This document shows positions 1 through 8,700 of a stretch of DNA of 64,000 nucleotides, piece after piece (position 1 is the stretch's first letter; the number at the start of each line of letters is the position of its first letter). The notes below the pieces were generated by a model. That model made no database searches. It was not told the origin of the DNA and saw only the letters and a list, made by a program, of their open reading frames with translations. Both the position numbers and the translations under genes were made by a program. Source of the DNA: Comamonadaceae bacterium G21597-S1 (GTDB taxonomy: Bacteria > Pseudomonadota > Gammaproteobacteria > Burkholderiales > Burkholderiaceae_C); contig JAPWHR010000011.1 in assembly GCA_027214345.1 (NCBI GenBank), positions 1 through 64,000 on the forward strand, written 5' to 3'.

Positions 1-541
1 ATTCAAGCACTTCCGCCTACGCGCAATCCCCTGGCAAAGCCAGCCGGATCCAGCATCTGCTCAACAGCCAGTCCAAAAACTGGTTCGCGAGCTTGATCCA
101 CCTCAGGTCCGTACCTTGATCCGCCGGCGTGAATCGAAACCCTTCGTTGGCCCTCTTGCTGAAGCCTCGTGCATTGGCTTTCGGGATTCCGGCGTGGACA
201 TCGCGTTCAAGCTGAGCAAGTGTTGTGCCATGCCTTCGAAACGCCGGTCAGGGCCTTTTGGCGCGTGGTTACTGCGTGAGCAGACCGCCAAGTGTCTTCC
301 CGGAATACAGTTGCATTCGAGTCCGAGCCAACATGCTCCCGATGGAGACATAAATCCGACTGCAGTGGTTGCCGCCCCATACAAGCTGCGCGGCGTGCTG
401 GTAGTCGATACAGGTGTCCAGCCCGGGGGGCTTAACCTTGCCACATGTCTTGCGTGCGCTGCGCACATCGCGCGGCTGCCCCCGTGCCAATAGGACATGC
501 CGCACCGGACTCCGAGAAATCAGTGCAACGAGGTACCTGAA
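1..541. other. No recognisable gene; possible degenerate coding remnant
   Basis: Open frames exist here on both strands but none gives a protein I recognise. The minus strand carries plausible protein-like stretches (for example RGFSKRANEGFRFTPADQG, about 190-100) that are broken by stops and change frame. This could be a decayed gene end, but the family cannot be named from the sequence. Confidence 0.3.
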
Positions 542-1831
542 TCAAATCAATGATGTCAGCCGCACGGGCGCCTGCTGCCAGGCTGTCGCCGAAGCGTTAT
601 CGAGCAATGCCTTGTCCAGTTCCTGCCTCAACCTCTTGACGTCGACTGCCCCGGTGAAGATATCAATGGCGGTCATGCAAAGAGCTTTTGCCCCGGCTAT
701 CGCCGCATTGCGCCCCAACTCGGACACAGATGCATCTGCGCAGGCATTGGTATGGTTTGCAGTGCCTTTGGGCGCAGACTCGATAAATGCATGTATCGAG
801 GGGCAGACACGACTGACATTTCCAATATCTGAAGCGCCGCCATCACCACCTGCCTTGATCTTGGTAACGGTCAGCCCCAGCTTTTCGATATTTCTGCCAT
901 AGGCTTCAGCCAAGTTTTGGCTGGCAATATAAGAAATATACCTGTTGGCGGTGATTCGAACATCGACCGTTGCGCCCAGAGTCATCGCTGCACCTTCGGC
1001 GATCTGTTTCACTTTCTCTATCAGTTCCAGGAAGTATCGGTAGTTTGAAACTCTTATGAGGAGCCTCGTGACAGCCCTGTGCGGTATGACATTGACGGCT
1101 GTACCCCCTTCCGTGATGATTCCATAGACTCTGGCTCCATGCTTTATGTGTGGTCGAAAGGAATTCAGGCCATGCCAAAACAGCATGCAAGCCTCCAAGG
1201 CGTTGACACCTTCATAGGCATTGTCGGCTTGTGCAGCACTGGCGGCTTTTCCATGGAATGTGATCTCGAGCGCCTCACGATTCAAATTCAAAAGGTCTTC
1301 TGAGCCGTCTGTGGTTCTGGTGCTTCCGTGAATCATCATGGCTGCATCCATGGCCTTGAACTCGTCAATCATGATGACCTTGCCGCCTGCGTTCTCTGCG
1401 ACCGCCTCCTCCGCAGGGCAACCGAACACGTAGAGACTTCCCTTCAGCTCCGGCATGATTCTGCTCAACGCCAGGCCGGCGCCAACACTCATCGCGGATA
1501 TCAGATTATGTTGACAGCCATGACCCAAAGGTGCAGGCAAAGCATCGTATTCGGCCAATAAGGCGATCTTTGGCCCCGGCTCCTTGCCAGCAAACTCTGC
1601 CTTGAATGCAGTCTCCATGCCGCTGACGCCCTTCTGAACGTTGAAGCTGTGCCTTTCAAGGGTGGAGGTCAGCATGTGCGCAGACTTGTATTCCTGATGC
1701 CCCACCTCGGGATTCTCGTACAGGAACTGACTGATCTCGAATATCTGCTCCTTCAGAGAATCGACCTCCTTGATGACTCTCCCCTTCAACTCTTGGGTCA
1801 AGACGTCACCCGTCATCATTTCTTGGTCCAT
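542..1831 (-). CDS. M20 family amidohydrolase (AbgB/HipO-like)
   Basis: A 429-residue metal-dependent amidohydrolase of the M20 peptidase family, which cleaves amide bonds of N-acyl amino acids or p-aminobenzoyl-glutamate-type substrates in the cytoplasm. Visible family signs are ENPEVGHQEY near the N terminus, the LLAEYDALPAPLGHGCQHNL segment with a metal-ligand Asp and His, the PAEEAV catalytic Glu region, and a late THANACAD-like NHTNACAD motif. The ATG at 1831 is chosen because AGGAG lies 9 bases upstream; a TTG two codons earlier is also possible. The gene sits alone, about 500 bp from the GMC dehydrogenase and in the same orientation. The substrate is unknown. Release of taurine from an N-acyl conjugate would fit the neighbourhood but is only inference. 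Confidence 0.88.
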   Translation of the reverse strand: MDQEMMTGDVLTQELKGRVIKEVDSLKEQIFEISQFLYENPEVGHQEYKSAHMLTSTLERHSFNVQKGVSGMETAFKAEFAGKEPGPKIALLAEYDALPAPLGHGCQHNLISAMSVGAGLALSRIMPELKGSLYVFGCPAEEAVAENAGGKVIMIDEFKAMDAAMMIHGSTRTTDGSEDLLNLNREALEITFHGKAASAAQADNAYEGVNALEACMLFWHGLNSFRPHIKHGARVYGIITEGGTAVNVIPHRAVTRLLIRVSNYRYFLELIEKVKQIAEGAAMTLGATVDVRITANRYISYIASQNLAEAYGRNIEKLGLTVTKIKAGGDGGASDIGNVSRVCPSIHAFIESAPKGTANHTNACADASVSELGRNAAIAGAKALCMTAIDIFTGAVDVKRLRQELDKALLDNASATAWQQAPVRLTSLI

Positions 1832-1853
1832 GATCAAATACTCCTTGAAAAAA

Positions 1854-1866
1854 CTAGTTCGACTAG
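1854..1866. promoter_or_regulatory. Palindrome upstream of the M20 gene
   Basis: A perfect 5-bp inverted repeat, CTAGT-TCG-ACTAG, lies 23 bp upstream of the amidohydrolase start, in the right place for a repressor operator. The regulator is not identifiable. Confidence 0.35.
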
Positions 1867-2361
1867 ATCCATATCAGCAGATTGGCCTTATCCATGCTCG
1901 AACAGCAGGTGCCGCATCCATCTGTTGCTGAAACTTGCAATACTTCTGAAACTGCCAGAGCGCCCCTGCACCGAGCACGACGCAATGATGGGCGTAAACG
2001 TTTGAGCGCCCCTGGTTATGCTGCGCGCAATCGCTTGCCATTCATTCAGTTTGTCGGGCGTCAACCGGAAAACACGTGTCGCGAGAGCCAGGACCGCAGA
2101 TACTCGGGCCGGCCTCAAATCGGGCGCCTGCAGAAGAAGAAAGGAAGGCCAGGTCCCGCAACATCGGGAAATAGTACGACACAGTGCACGAAACAATTGC
2201 CCAAAAATGGTGCCACATCGGGCCTTTCGATAGTGCCAGTCGAGGTGCCCTTTGTCGTCGTCCATACCCGCGGCGCCACTGAAGACAAAAGGCGTCGAGT
2301 CTGACGTAGGCGACACTCGACCCTGACGGCTGCTTCGGTCGTTCGGCACCGAACTCATGTT
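1867..2361. other. Intergenic stretch without a supported gene
   Basis: About 500 bp between the amidohydrolase and the end of the GMC dehydrogenase gene. Open frames occur on both strands but show no family features. Positions 2294-2300 and 2315-2321 form a 7-bp hairpin (GTCGAGT/ACTCGAC). Read on the minus strand it is followed shortly by TTTT, so it may be a weak terminator for the xsc-pta-GMC operon. Confidence 0.4.
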
Positions 2362-3975
2362 TCAGGTGCGCCGATGTGCATCCGCCCGGACCATGTCCGC
2401 CGCCTTTTCTGCCATCATCACGGTCGCTGCATTGGTGTTGCCAGACACCAGTGTCGGCATCACCGAGCAGTCAACCACCCGAATGCCTCCCAGCCCGTGC
2501 ACCCGCAGTCGCGCGTCCACGACCGCTCCTGCACCCGGATCGCTGCCCATGGCACAAGTACCACTCGGGTGAAAGATGGTTGCGCCGTTGTTGCGGCAGA
2601 ACTCGAGCAGGTCGGCTTCGTCGTGTGCCTCCGGCCCGGGTTTCACCTCGCGCCGCACGTAGGGCAGCATCGCCGGTGATTGCGCGATGGCGCGTGCCGC
2701 CTGCATGCCGGCCACAGCGGTAAGCCGATCGCACCTGGTGGAGAGGTAGTTGGGCTGCATTTCCGGCGGCTCCATCGGGTCCGCCGAGCGGACCCGAATG
2801 TGGCCGCGCGACTCCGGGCGCAGCTGGCAAACCGACATGGTGAAGCCTGAAAACGGGTGGACCTTGCCGCCTGCCATGTCAGCCGACAGGGTGGCAACAT
2901 GGAACTGGATGTCCGGCGTGATTGACTCCGGTAGCACCCGCATGAAACACCCGCCCTGGTTGATGCCCACCGCCAGCGGGCCACTGCGGTACAGCAACCA
3001 CTGCAGACCCAGCTTGATCTGCCCGTACCAGGAGTTGAGCTGGTCGTTGGTGGTGATCGGCTTGTTGCATTCATAGATCAGCCGGATCTGAAGATGGTCC
3101 TGCAGGTTTTCGCCGACGCCGGGCAGCGCGTGGCGCACCGGGATGCCACGCGCCTGCAACAGGTCCGCCGGACCAATGCCCGACAACTGAAGCAGTTGCG
3201 GCGACTGGATCGCACCGGCGCACAACAGCACTTCGCTGCGGCAGCGCGCCGTCTTGCGCACACCGTCATGGACGTAATGCACACCCACTACCTGCCGGCC
3301 TTCCATGATCAGTCCGGTGGCGTGGGCGCCCGTGCGCACCTGAAGGTTGCGGCGCCTGCGCGCCGGAGCGAGATAGGCCTTGGCAGTGCTGCAACGCCAG
3401 CCTCGATGGGTATTGAGCTGGTAGTAGCCGGCGCCTTCCTGCGTTTGCCCGTTGAAATCATCGGTGCGTGGCACATGGTTCTGCTCCGCGCCAACGATGA
3501 ATGCATCGATGAGTTCGTGCGGTGCCCCGATGTCAGACACGCGCAAGGGCCCGGAGTCGCCATGGAAGCGGCTCGCCCCACGCTGGTTGTTCTCTGAACG
3601 GATGAAGTAGGGCAATACGTCCTCATAAGCCCAGCCCGGGTTACCCTGCTCCCGCCAGTTGTCGAAGTCTTCGCGTTGGCCACGGATATAGATCAGGCCG
3701 TTGATGGAACTCGACCCCCCCAGCGTCTTGCCGCGCGGCCAGTAGATGCGCCGCCCGTTCATGTTGGGTTCGGGGTCTGTGTGGAAACACCAGTTGTAAG
3801 TGGCGTCCATCATCGTCTTGGCGTAACCGATGGGCAGGTGGATCCAGAGCGACCGGTCTGGTGGGCCTGCCTCAAGCAGCAACACCCGGTTGGCAGGGTC
3901 TTCGCTCAACCGCGCAGCCATCACACAGCCTGCAGAACCAGCACCGACAACGATGTAGTCTGCCTCAGTGCCCAT
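2362..3975 (-). CDS. GMC-family flavoprotein dehydrogenase (choline-dehydrogenase-like; candidate isethionate dehydrogenase)
   Basis: A 537-residue FAD-dependent alcohol dehydrogenase of the glucose-methanol-choline family. The N-terminal GAGSAGCVMAARLSED is the ADP-binding fold. The GMC signature GKTLGGSSSINGLIYIRGQ follows near residue 80, and the C-terminal part has the catalytic HPSGTCAMG and SGNTNAATVMMAEKAA. No signal peptide is visible. It is last in the xsc-pta operon and its ATG overlaps the end of pta by 11 bp, implying coupled translation. Isethionate dehydrogenase (IseJ) of Cupriavidus is a membrane-associated enzyme that makes sulfoacetaldehyde. I recall it as a GMC protein, so this gene is a candidate IseJ; choline or another alcohol remains possible. 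Confidence 0.9.
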   Translation of the reverse strand: MGTEADYIVVGAGSAGCVMAARLSEDPANRVLLLEAGPPDRSLWIHLPIGYAKTMMDATYNWCFHTDPEPNMNGRRIYWPRGKTLGGSSSINGLIYIRGQREDFDNWREQGNPGWAYEDVLPYFIRSENNQRGASRFHGDSGPLRVSDIGAPHELIDAFIVGAEQNHVPRTDDFNGQTQEGAGYYQLNTHRGWRCSTAKAYLAPARRRRNLQVRTGAHATGLIMEGRQVVGVHYVHDGVRKTARCRSEVLLCAGAIQSPQLLQLSGIGPADLLQARGIPVRHALPGVGENLQDHLQIRLIYECNKPITTNDQLNSWYGQIKLGLQWLLYRSGPLAVGINQGGCFMRVLPESITPDIQFHVATLSADMAGGKVHPFSGFTMSVCQLRPESRGHIRVRSADPMEPPEMQPNYLSTRCDRLTAVAGMQAARAIAQSPAMLPYVRREVKPGPEAHDEADLLEFCRNNGATIFHPSGTCAMGSDPGAGAVVDARLRVHGLGGIRVVDCSVMPTLVSGNTNAATVMMAEKAADMVRADAHRRT

Positions 3976-4924
3976 GGCACCCCCGGCCTGACGCCAGCAC
4001 GGTCAGCACTGCCAGCGCCACGGAAGCAATGCGCGACTGCAGCGAATCGGCACGCGACGTCAGCACGATCGGCACGCTGGCTCCGAGCACGAGGCCGGCG
4101 CAGTCGCCCCCGCCCACATAGTTGAAGCTCTTGTAGAGCATGTTGCCCGCGTTGAGATCGGGCACCAGCATCAGGTCTGCATTGCCTGCCACTTGCGAGT
4201 CCATCTTCTTGATACGTGCCGCCTCGGCCGAAAAAGCGTTGTCGAAACCGAATGGCCCTTCGACCACCGCCCCGGGCCAGGCGCCACTGCGAGCCGATTG
4301 CACCAGCGCCTGAGCGTCGAGGGTCGCAGGAATGGCCGGGTTGACTGTCTCCACCGCCGTGACGATGGCAACCTGCGGCCGCGTGATGCCCAGCATCTGC
4401 AAAAGATGCACCGCATTTCCCAGGATGTCGTGTTTGGTCTTCAGGTCGGGCGCGATGTTCACCACGCAATCGGCCAGTGTCAGAAATTTGTGGCGCAGCG
4501 GCAGATCGAACAGAAAGGCATGGCTGATGCGCGACGAGGTGCGCAAGCCTGTCGCCTTGTGAACAATGGCCGACATCAGCTCATCGGTGTGCAGCGACCC
4601 CTTCATCAGCACAGCGAGCCCACCGCTGCGCACCAGTCCGGTGGCGTGTAGTGCGGCATCACTGGCGGTCGGACCGGCGTCGATGGTCTCGAATGCGCTG
4701 CAGTCCACCTGCGCCGCGTCGGCCGCCGCCGCAATCAGCGCGCGCGGGCCGATCAGCACCGGCTGGGCGAAACCGGCTCCGACAATGCGTTGCGCAGCGT
4801 CGAGCGCCAGCGCGTCGCACGGGTAGACCAGCCCTACACGCGGGACTGCACGCCCCTGCACCTGCAGGCGCGCGCGCTCGACCAGCGCGGAGAGCCTGGC
4901 ATGGGTTGCAGGTTGGCCTGTCAT
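3965..4924 (-). CDS. pta: Phosphate acetyltransferase (short Pta/Ptb type) of sulfonate catabolism
   Basis: A 319-residue phosphotransacetylase of the Pta/Ptb family, without the long N-terminal domain of housekeeping Pta. It converts acetyl phosphate and CoA to acetyl-CoA and phosphate. Family segments seen are LMKGSLHTDELM near residue 100, the DCVVNIAPDL region, and the VEGPFGFDNAFS and LNAGNMLYKSFNYVGG motifs in the C-terminal half. The ATG at 4924 lies 7 bp past the xsc stop; upstream in-frame codons would run into xsc. The gene is sandwiched between xsc and the GMC dehydrogenase with overlap to the latter. The Xsc-Pta pair is the usual way to carry the acetyl phosphate made by Xsc into central metabolism. 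Confidence 0.93.
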   Translation of the reverse strand: MTGQPATHARLSALVERARLQVQGRAVPRVGLVYPCDALALDAAQRIVGAGFAQPVLIGPRALIAAAADAAQVDCSAFETIDAGPTASDAALHATGLVRSGGLAVLMKGSLHTDELMSAIVHKATGLRTSSRISHAFLFDLPLRHKFLTLADCVVNIAPDLKTKHDILGNAVHLLQMLGITRPQVAIVTAVETVNPAIPATLDAQALVQSARSGAWPGAVVEGPFGFDNAFSAEAARIKKMDSQVAGNADLMLVPDLNAGNMLYKSFNYVGGGDCAGLVLGASVPIVLTSRADSLQSRIASVALAVLTVLASGRGCHGH

Positions 4925-4931
4925 TGCCGCG

Positions 4932-6749
4932 TCAGACGTAGTCCTTGTACTTGTCCAGGAAGCGGGTCGGCTTGGCCAGCGCATCGCGGCGGAACGGGTC
5001 ACCGAGTTCGCGCGTGCACATGATCTCGATCACGCAGGTCTTGCCTTCATTCATCTGCATTTCAATGGCACGCTTGAGGGTCGGGGCTACGTCCTCCAGC
5101 TTGTCCACCACGATACCTTCGGCACCCATGGCGCGTGCGATACCGGCGAAGCTCTGGTTCTCCAATTCACCCGCCACGAACCGGCGGTTGTAGAAGTCGA
5201 CCTGGTTCTTCTTCTCCGCACCCCATTGGCGGTTGTGGAAAACCACCGAGGTGACCGGAATGTTGTGGCGCACGCAGGTCATGATCTCGCTCATGCTCAT
5301 GCCCCATGCGCCATCACCGGCGTAACTGACCGCCGGGCGCTCGGGCGCCACGGCCTTGGCGCCGATCATGGTGGGCAGTGCATACCCGCAGTTGCCAAAA
5401 CTCATGGGCGCGAAGAAGCTCCGCGGACGCTCGAAACGCAGATAGCTGTGCGCCACCGAGTTGATGTTGCCGATGTCGGTGGACACCATCACGTCCTTGG
5501 GCAGGGCCTTCTCCAGCTCGCGCAGCACCTGGCGCGGATGCAGCCAGTTGCCACCACCAGGCGTCTTCTCGTGTTTGGCCTCTTCGATCATGTCCAGGCT
5601 GTAGGCATCGTGCTCATGCGTCCACCCGTCGAGTTCCTTCTCCCACGCGGTCTTTTCACTGGCGGTGCGCGCAGCGCGCTCGGCGCGGGTGGCATCACAA
5701 GCCAGCGTCTTGCCAGCCAGGCGGGCGACGAGTGCTGCTGCTGCGGCCTTCGCGTCGCCACAGATGCCCACGTCGATCTTCTTGACCAGGCCGAGCATCT
5801 TGTGATCCGCGTCGATCTGGATGATCCTGGCGTTCTTGGGCCAGTAGTCCATGCCGTACTGGGGCAGAGTGCCAAAGGGACCCAAGCGCGAGCCCAGCGC
5901 GATCACCACGTCGGCCTCGCTCATGAGCTTCATGCCGGCCTTGCTGCCCTGGTAACCCAGGGGGCCGCACCATTGCGGATGGCTCGCGGGGAAGGAGTCG
6001 TTGTGCTGGTAACTGTTTACCACCGGGCAGCCCAGACGCTCGGCCAGCGCGATGCACTCGTCCCAGGCCTCGCCCATGACCACGCCGCCACCGGAGATCA
6101 GCACCGGGTTCTTGGCTGCTGCCAGCAATTCGACAGCCGCGTTTAGGCTCGCTTCACCACCAGCGCCGCGGTCGAGCTTCATGGGGCGCGGAATCTCGAC
6201 GCTGATCTCTCCGTAGAACAGGTCGCGCGGTATGTTGAGCTGTGTCGGACCGAGTTCCGAGTGCGCCCGGTCAAAACAGCGCGCGGTGAATTCGGCCATG
6301 CGCTTGTTGTTGTTCACGTGGCCCTGGTATTTGGTGAACTCCTCGAACATCGGCAATTGGTTGGCTTCCTGGAAACCGCCCAGGCCCTGGCCCATGGTGC
6401 CGGTCTCGGGCGTGATCAGCACCACCGGGCTGTGCGCCCAGTAGGCAGCGGCGATCGCCGTTACGCAGTTGCTTATGCCTGGGCCGTTCTGGCCGATTAC
6501 CACACCGTGGCGACCGCTCGCGCGGGCGTAGCCGTCGGCCATGTGGCCGGCGCCCTGCTCATGCACCACCGGAATCAGGCGGATTCCGGCGGGCGCGAAG
6601 ATGTCCATCGCATCCATGAAGGCTGAACCCATGATGCCGAACATGTCTGTCACGTTGTTGGCGACAAGGGTTTCGACAAAGGCCTCGGACGGCGTCATTT
6701 TCTGAACGCCGGTGACAACCGGGCGGGTAAGGTCTGGGGACTTGCTCAT
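4932..6749 (-). CDS. xsc: Sulfoacetaldehyde acetyltransferase
   Basis: A 605-residue thiamin-diphosphate enzyme that cleaves sulfoacetaldehyde with phosphate to sulfite and acetyl phosphate, the central step for taurine and isethionate carbon. The N-terminal part carries IPVVHEQGAGHMADGYARAS with the catalytic Glu, the middle part has the Rossmann-like domain, and the C-terminal part holds the ThDP motif GDGAWGMSMSEIMTC. The family hallmark GIMGSAFMDAMDIFAPAG near residue 37 sets it apart from acetolactate synthase. The start at 6749 is preferred over an ATG 27 codons upstream because AGGAG lies 9 bases before it. It is first in the operon with pta and the GMC dehydrogenase and divergent from an IclR regulator. 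Confidence 0.97.
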   Translation of the reverse strand: MSKSPDLTRPVVTGVQKMTPSEAFVETLVANNVTDMFGIMGSAFMDAMDIFAPAGIRLIPVVHEQGAGHMADGYARASGRHGVVIGQNGPGISNCVTAIAAAYWAHSPVVLITPETGTMGQGLGGFQEANQLPMFEEFTKYQGHVNNNKRMAEFTARCFDRAHSELGPTQLNIPRDLFYGEISVEIPRPMKLDRGAGGEASLNAAVELLAAAKNPVLISGGGVVMGEAWDECIALAERLGCPVVNSYQHNDSFPASHPQWCGPLGYQGSKAGMKLMSEADVVIALGSRLGPFGTLPQYGMDYWPKNARIIQIDADHKMLGLVKKIDVGICGDAKAAAAALVARLAGKTLACDATRAERAARTASEKTAWEKELDGWTHEHDAYSLDMIEEAKHEKTPGGGNWLHPRQVLRELEKALPKDVMVSTDIGNINSVAHSYLRFERPRSFFAPMSFGNCGYALPTMIGAKAVAPERPAVSYAGDGAWGMSMSEIMTCVRHNIPVTSVVFHNRQWGAEKKNQVDFYNRRFVAGELENQSFAGIARAMGAEGIVVDKLEDVAPTLKRAIEMQMNEGKTCVIEIMCTRELGDPFRRDALAKPTRFLDKYKDYV

Positions 6750-6830
6750 GTTTCTTTTCTCCTGATCGGGCGATTTTGTGGGGGACTGATTGCCGGAAAC
6801 TGTAGCATCGTGAAACATCTCGGTCAACAA

Positions 6831-6873
6831 AAATTCTAAAAAACGATACGATATGTACTATTTTTTGGAATTT
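6831..6873. promoter_or_regulatory. Imperfect inverted repeat in the xsc/iclR divergent promoter (candidate IclR operator)
   Basis: Arms AAATTCTAAAAAAC (6831-6844) and ATTTTTTGGAATTT (6860-6873) match in 12 of 14 positions as an inverted repeat around a 15-bp centre. The segment is far more AT-rich than its surroundings and lies between the divergent starts of xsc and the regulator, the normal place for autoregulation and control of xsc. Confidence 0.5.
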
Positions 6874-6891
6874 GTTTATAGTTTGACCCTA

Positions 6892-7710
6892 ATGAAAACT
6901 GTTCACAGTCATGAGTCCACACTTTCCGAATCGAGCGGCGACACTCCGGCGCTGCGTCTGTTTGCGCTGCTCGAAGTCATCGCCGCCAGCAGTCAGCGCC
7001 ACTCCCTGCAAAGTCTGGTCGACGAGACAAGCCTGCCCAAACCCACGGTGCATCGCATGTTGCAGCAGCTCGAGTCGGCCGGCATGCTGCAACGCGAGGG
7101 CGACGGCCGGCACTACGGCACCGGCACCCGGTTGCGCCGCCTGGCCGAGAGCCTGCTGTTCAATGACAGCCACTATGGCGCGCGCCATGCGGTGCTACGT
7201 CGCCTGGTCGAGGAAGTCGGGGAGAGCTGCAACATCACCGCCTTGTCGGGCAGCGAGGTGATCTACCTGGACCGCGTGGAGACCGCCGCGCCGCTGCGCT
7301 TTTACCTGCGCGCGGGCTCCCGGGTACCGGTGCACTGTTCCGCCAGCGGCAAGGTGATGCTGGCGCAGATGAGCCCGGCGCAGCGGCGGCGCCTGCTGGC
7401 CCATGCACCGCTCGAGAGGTACACCGACAAGACGATCACCGCACTCGATGTGCTCGAGCGCGAGGTAGGGCAGGTGCGCAGGGATGGGTATGCACTTGAC
7501 AACGAGGAGTTCCTCCCCGGCCTGTTGTGCATTGCAGTGCGTGTGCCCGATGCTGGTGGCCCGTCCAACCTGTGTATCGCGATCCAGGCGCCGATCATGC
7601 GCATGAGCGCCGACAAGGCCCTTCAATGGCTTCCGGCGCTGAAGGCCTCAGCGCTGGCGCTCAGTCGCATCGATGCCGGCACCGACCATCCACAAAAGGA
7701 CACCCAGTGA
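6892..7710 (+). CDS. IclR-family transcriptional regulator
   Basis: A 272-residue DNA-binding regulator. An N-terminal winged helix (ALRLFALLEVIAASSQRHSL through LPKPTVHRMLQQLESAGML, residues about 20-70) is followed by the IclR effector domain with CHCSASGKVMLA-like VHCSASGKVMLA. The ATG at 6892 is chosen over one at 6853 because the earlier codon falls inside the operator-like repeat and adds a non-family segment. It is divergent from xsc-pta-GMC. I recall an IclR-type regulator in isethionate clusters too, so control of the sulfonate operon is likely but unproven. Its stop overlaps the GTG start of the next gene. Confidence 0.92.
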   Translation: MKTVHSHESTLSESSGDTPALRLFALLEVIAASSQRHSLQSLVDETSLPKPTVHRMLQQLESAGMLQREGDGRHYGTGTRLRRLAESLLFNDSHYGARHAVLRRLVEEVGESCNITALSGSEVIYLDRVETAAPLRFYLRAGSRVPVHCSASGKVMLAQMSPAQRRRLLAHAPLERYTDKTITALDVLEREVGQVRRDGYALDNEEFLPGLLCIAVRVPDAGGPSNLCIAIQAPIMRMSADKALQWLPALKASALALSRIDAGTDHPQKDTQ

Positions 7711-8681
7711 CAGCGCTTGCCGACCTGCAACCCGACCATCGGATCGCCGCGCGCGACGTGTTCGGCATCGACTCCGACCTGATGGTGCCGGCGTTCGGCG
7801 AGCGCGACGAACATGTGCCGGAGACCGACCCTGTCTACCGCTTCAACCCGGCCGTCACGCTGGCCATTCTTGCCGGCTTCACGCGCGACCGGCGTGTGAT
7901 GGTGCAAGGCCTGCACGGCACCGGCAAGTCGACGCATATCGAACAGGTGGCGGCACGACTCAACTGGCCTTGCGTGCGGGTCAACCTGGACGGCCAGATC
8001 AGCCGTCTGGACCTGGTCGGAAAAGATGCTGTCGTGCTGCGTGGCGGCCAGCAAGTGACCGAGTTCCAGGAGGGCATCGTGCCCTGGTCGTTGCAGCGGC
8101 CGGTGGCGCTGGTGTTCGACGAATACGATGCCGGCCGGCCAGACGTGATGTTCGTGATTCAACGTGTGCTGGAGCGCGACGGCAAGTTCACGCTGCTGGA
8201 CCAGAACAGGGTGTTGCGACCGAATCCGCATTTCCGTCTGTTTGCCACCGCCAACACCGTCGGCCTGGGCAACCTGAACGGGCTCTACCACGGCGCGCAG
8301 CGGTTGAACCATGCGCAGATCGACCGCTGGAACATCGTGGCCTCGCTCGACTACCTGCCGAACTCCGAGGAGGTGGCTATTGTGCAGGCAAGGGTGCCTT
8401 CGATGGCCGATGCCGCGGGTACCGCACTGGTGCGATCCATGGTCGCGGTGGCCGAACTGACGCGCAAAGGCTTTGCCGCAGGCGACCTGTCGACCCTGAT
8501 GTCACCACGCACCGTCATCACGTGGGGCGAGAACATCGAGATCTTCCGCGACCCGGCACTGGCGTTCCGACTGTCTTTCCTGAACAAGTGCGACGCTGCC
8601 GAGCGGGCAGTGGTAGCAGAGTATTTTCAGCGCTGCTTCGACCGCGAACTCGACGAGTCGTACCAGAACACCCACCAGTGA
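7707..8681 (+). CDS. CobS-like AAA+ (MoxR-type) ATPase
   Basis: A 324-residue AAA+ ATPase resembling the CobS subunit of aerobic cobaltochelatase. The N-terminal ARDVFGIDSDLMVPAF segment is typical of CobS. Walker A is GLHGTGKSTH near residue 72, Walker B is ALVFDEYDAGRP, and ATANTVG is the sensor region. It starts at GTG 7707, which overlaps the iclR TGA as GTGA, so it is probably co-translated with the regulator. A vWA-domain CobT-like gene follows 19 bp downstream. No cobN or other cobalamin gene is present in the window, so the pair may remodel or insert metal into another target protein. That function is inference. Confidence 0.88.
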   Translation: MTALADLQPDHRIAARDVFGIDSDLMVPAFGERDEHVPETDPVYRFNPAVTLAILAGFTRDRRVMVQGLHGTGKSTHIEQVAARLNWPCVRVNLDGQISRLDLVGKDAVVLRGGQQVTEFQEGIVPWSLQRPVALVFDEYDAGRPDVMFVIQRVLERDGKFTLLDQNRVLRPNPHFRLFATANTVGLGNLNGLYHGAQRLNHAQIDRWNIVASLDYLPNSEEVAIVQARVPSMADAAGTALVRSMVAVAELTRKGFAAGDLSTLMSPRTVITWGENIEIFRDPALAFRLSFLNKCDAAERAVVAEYFQRCFDRELDESYQNTHQ

Positions 8682-8700
8682 CACACGCGGAGCGCAAGGC

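Noticed and set aside
4932-6749. Acetolactate synthase
   Set aside because: The N-terminal motif and the operon with a short phosphate acetyltransferase are specific for Xsc; no ilvN small subunit follows.
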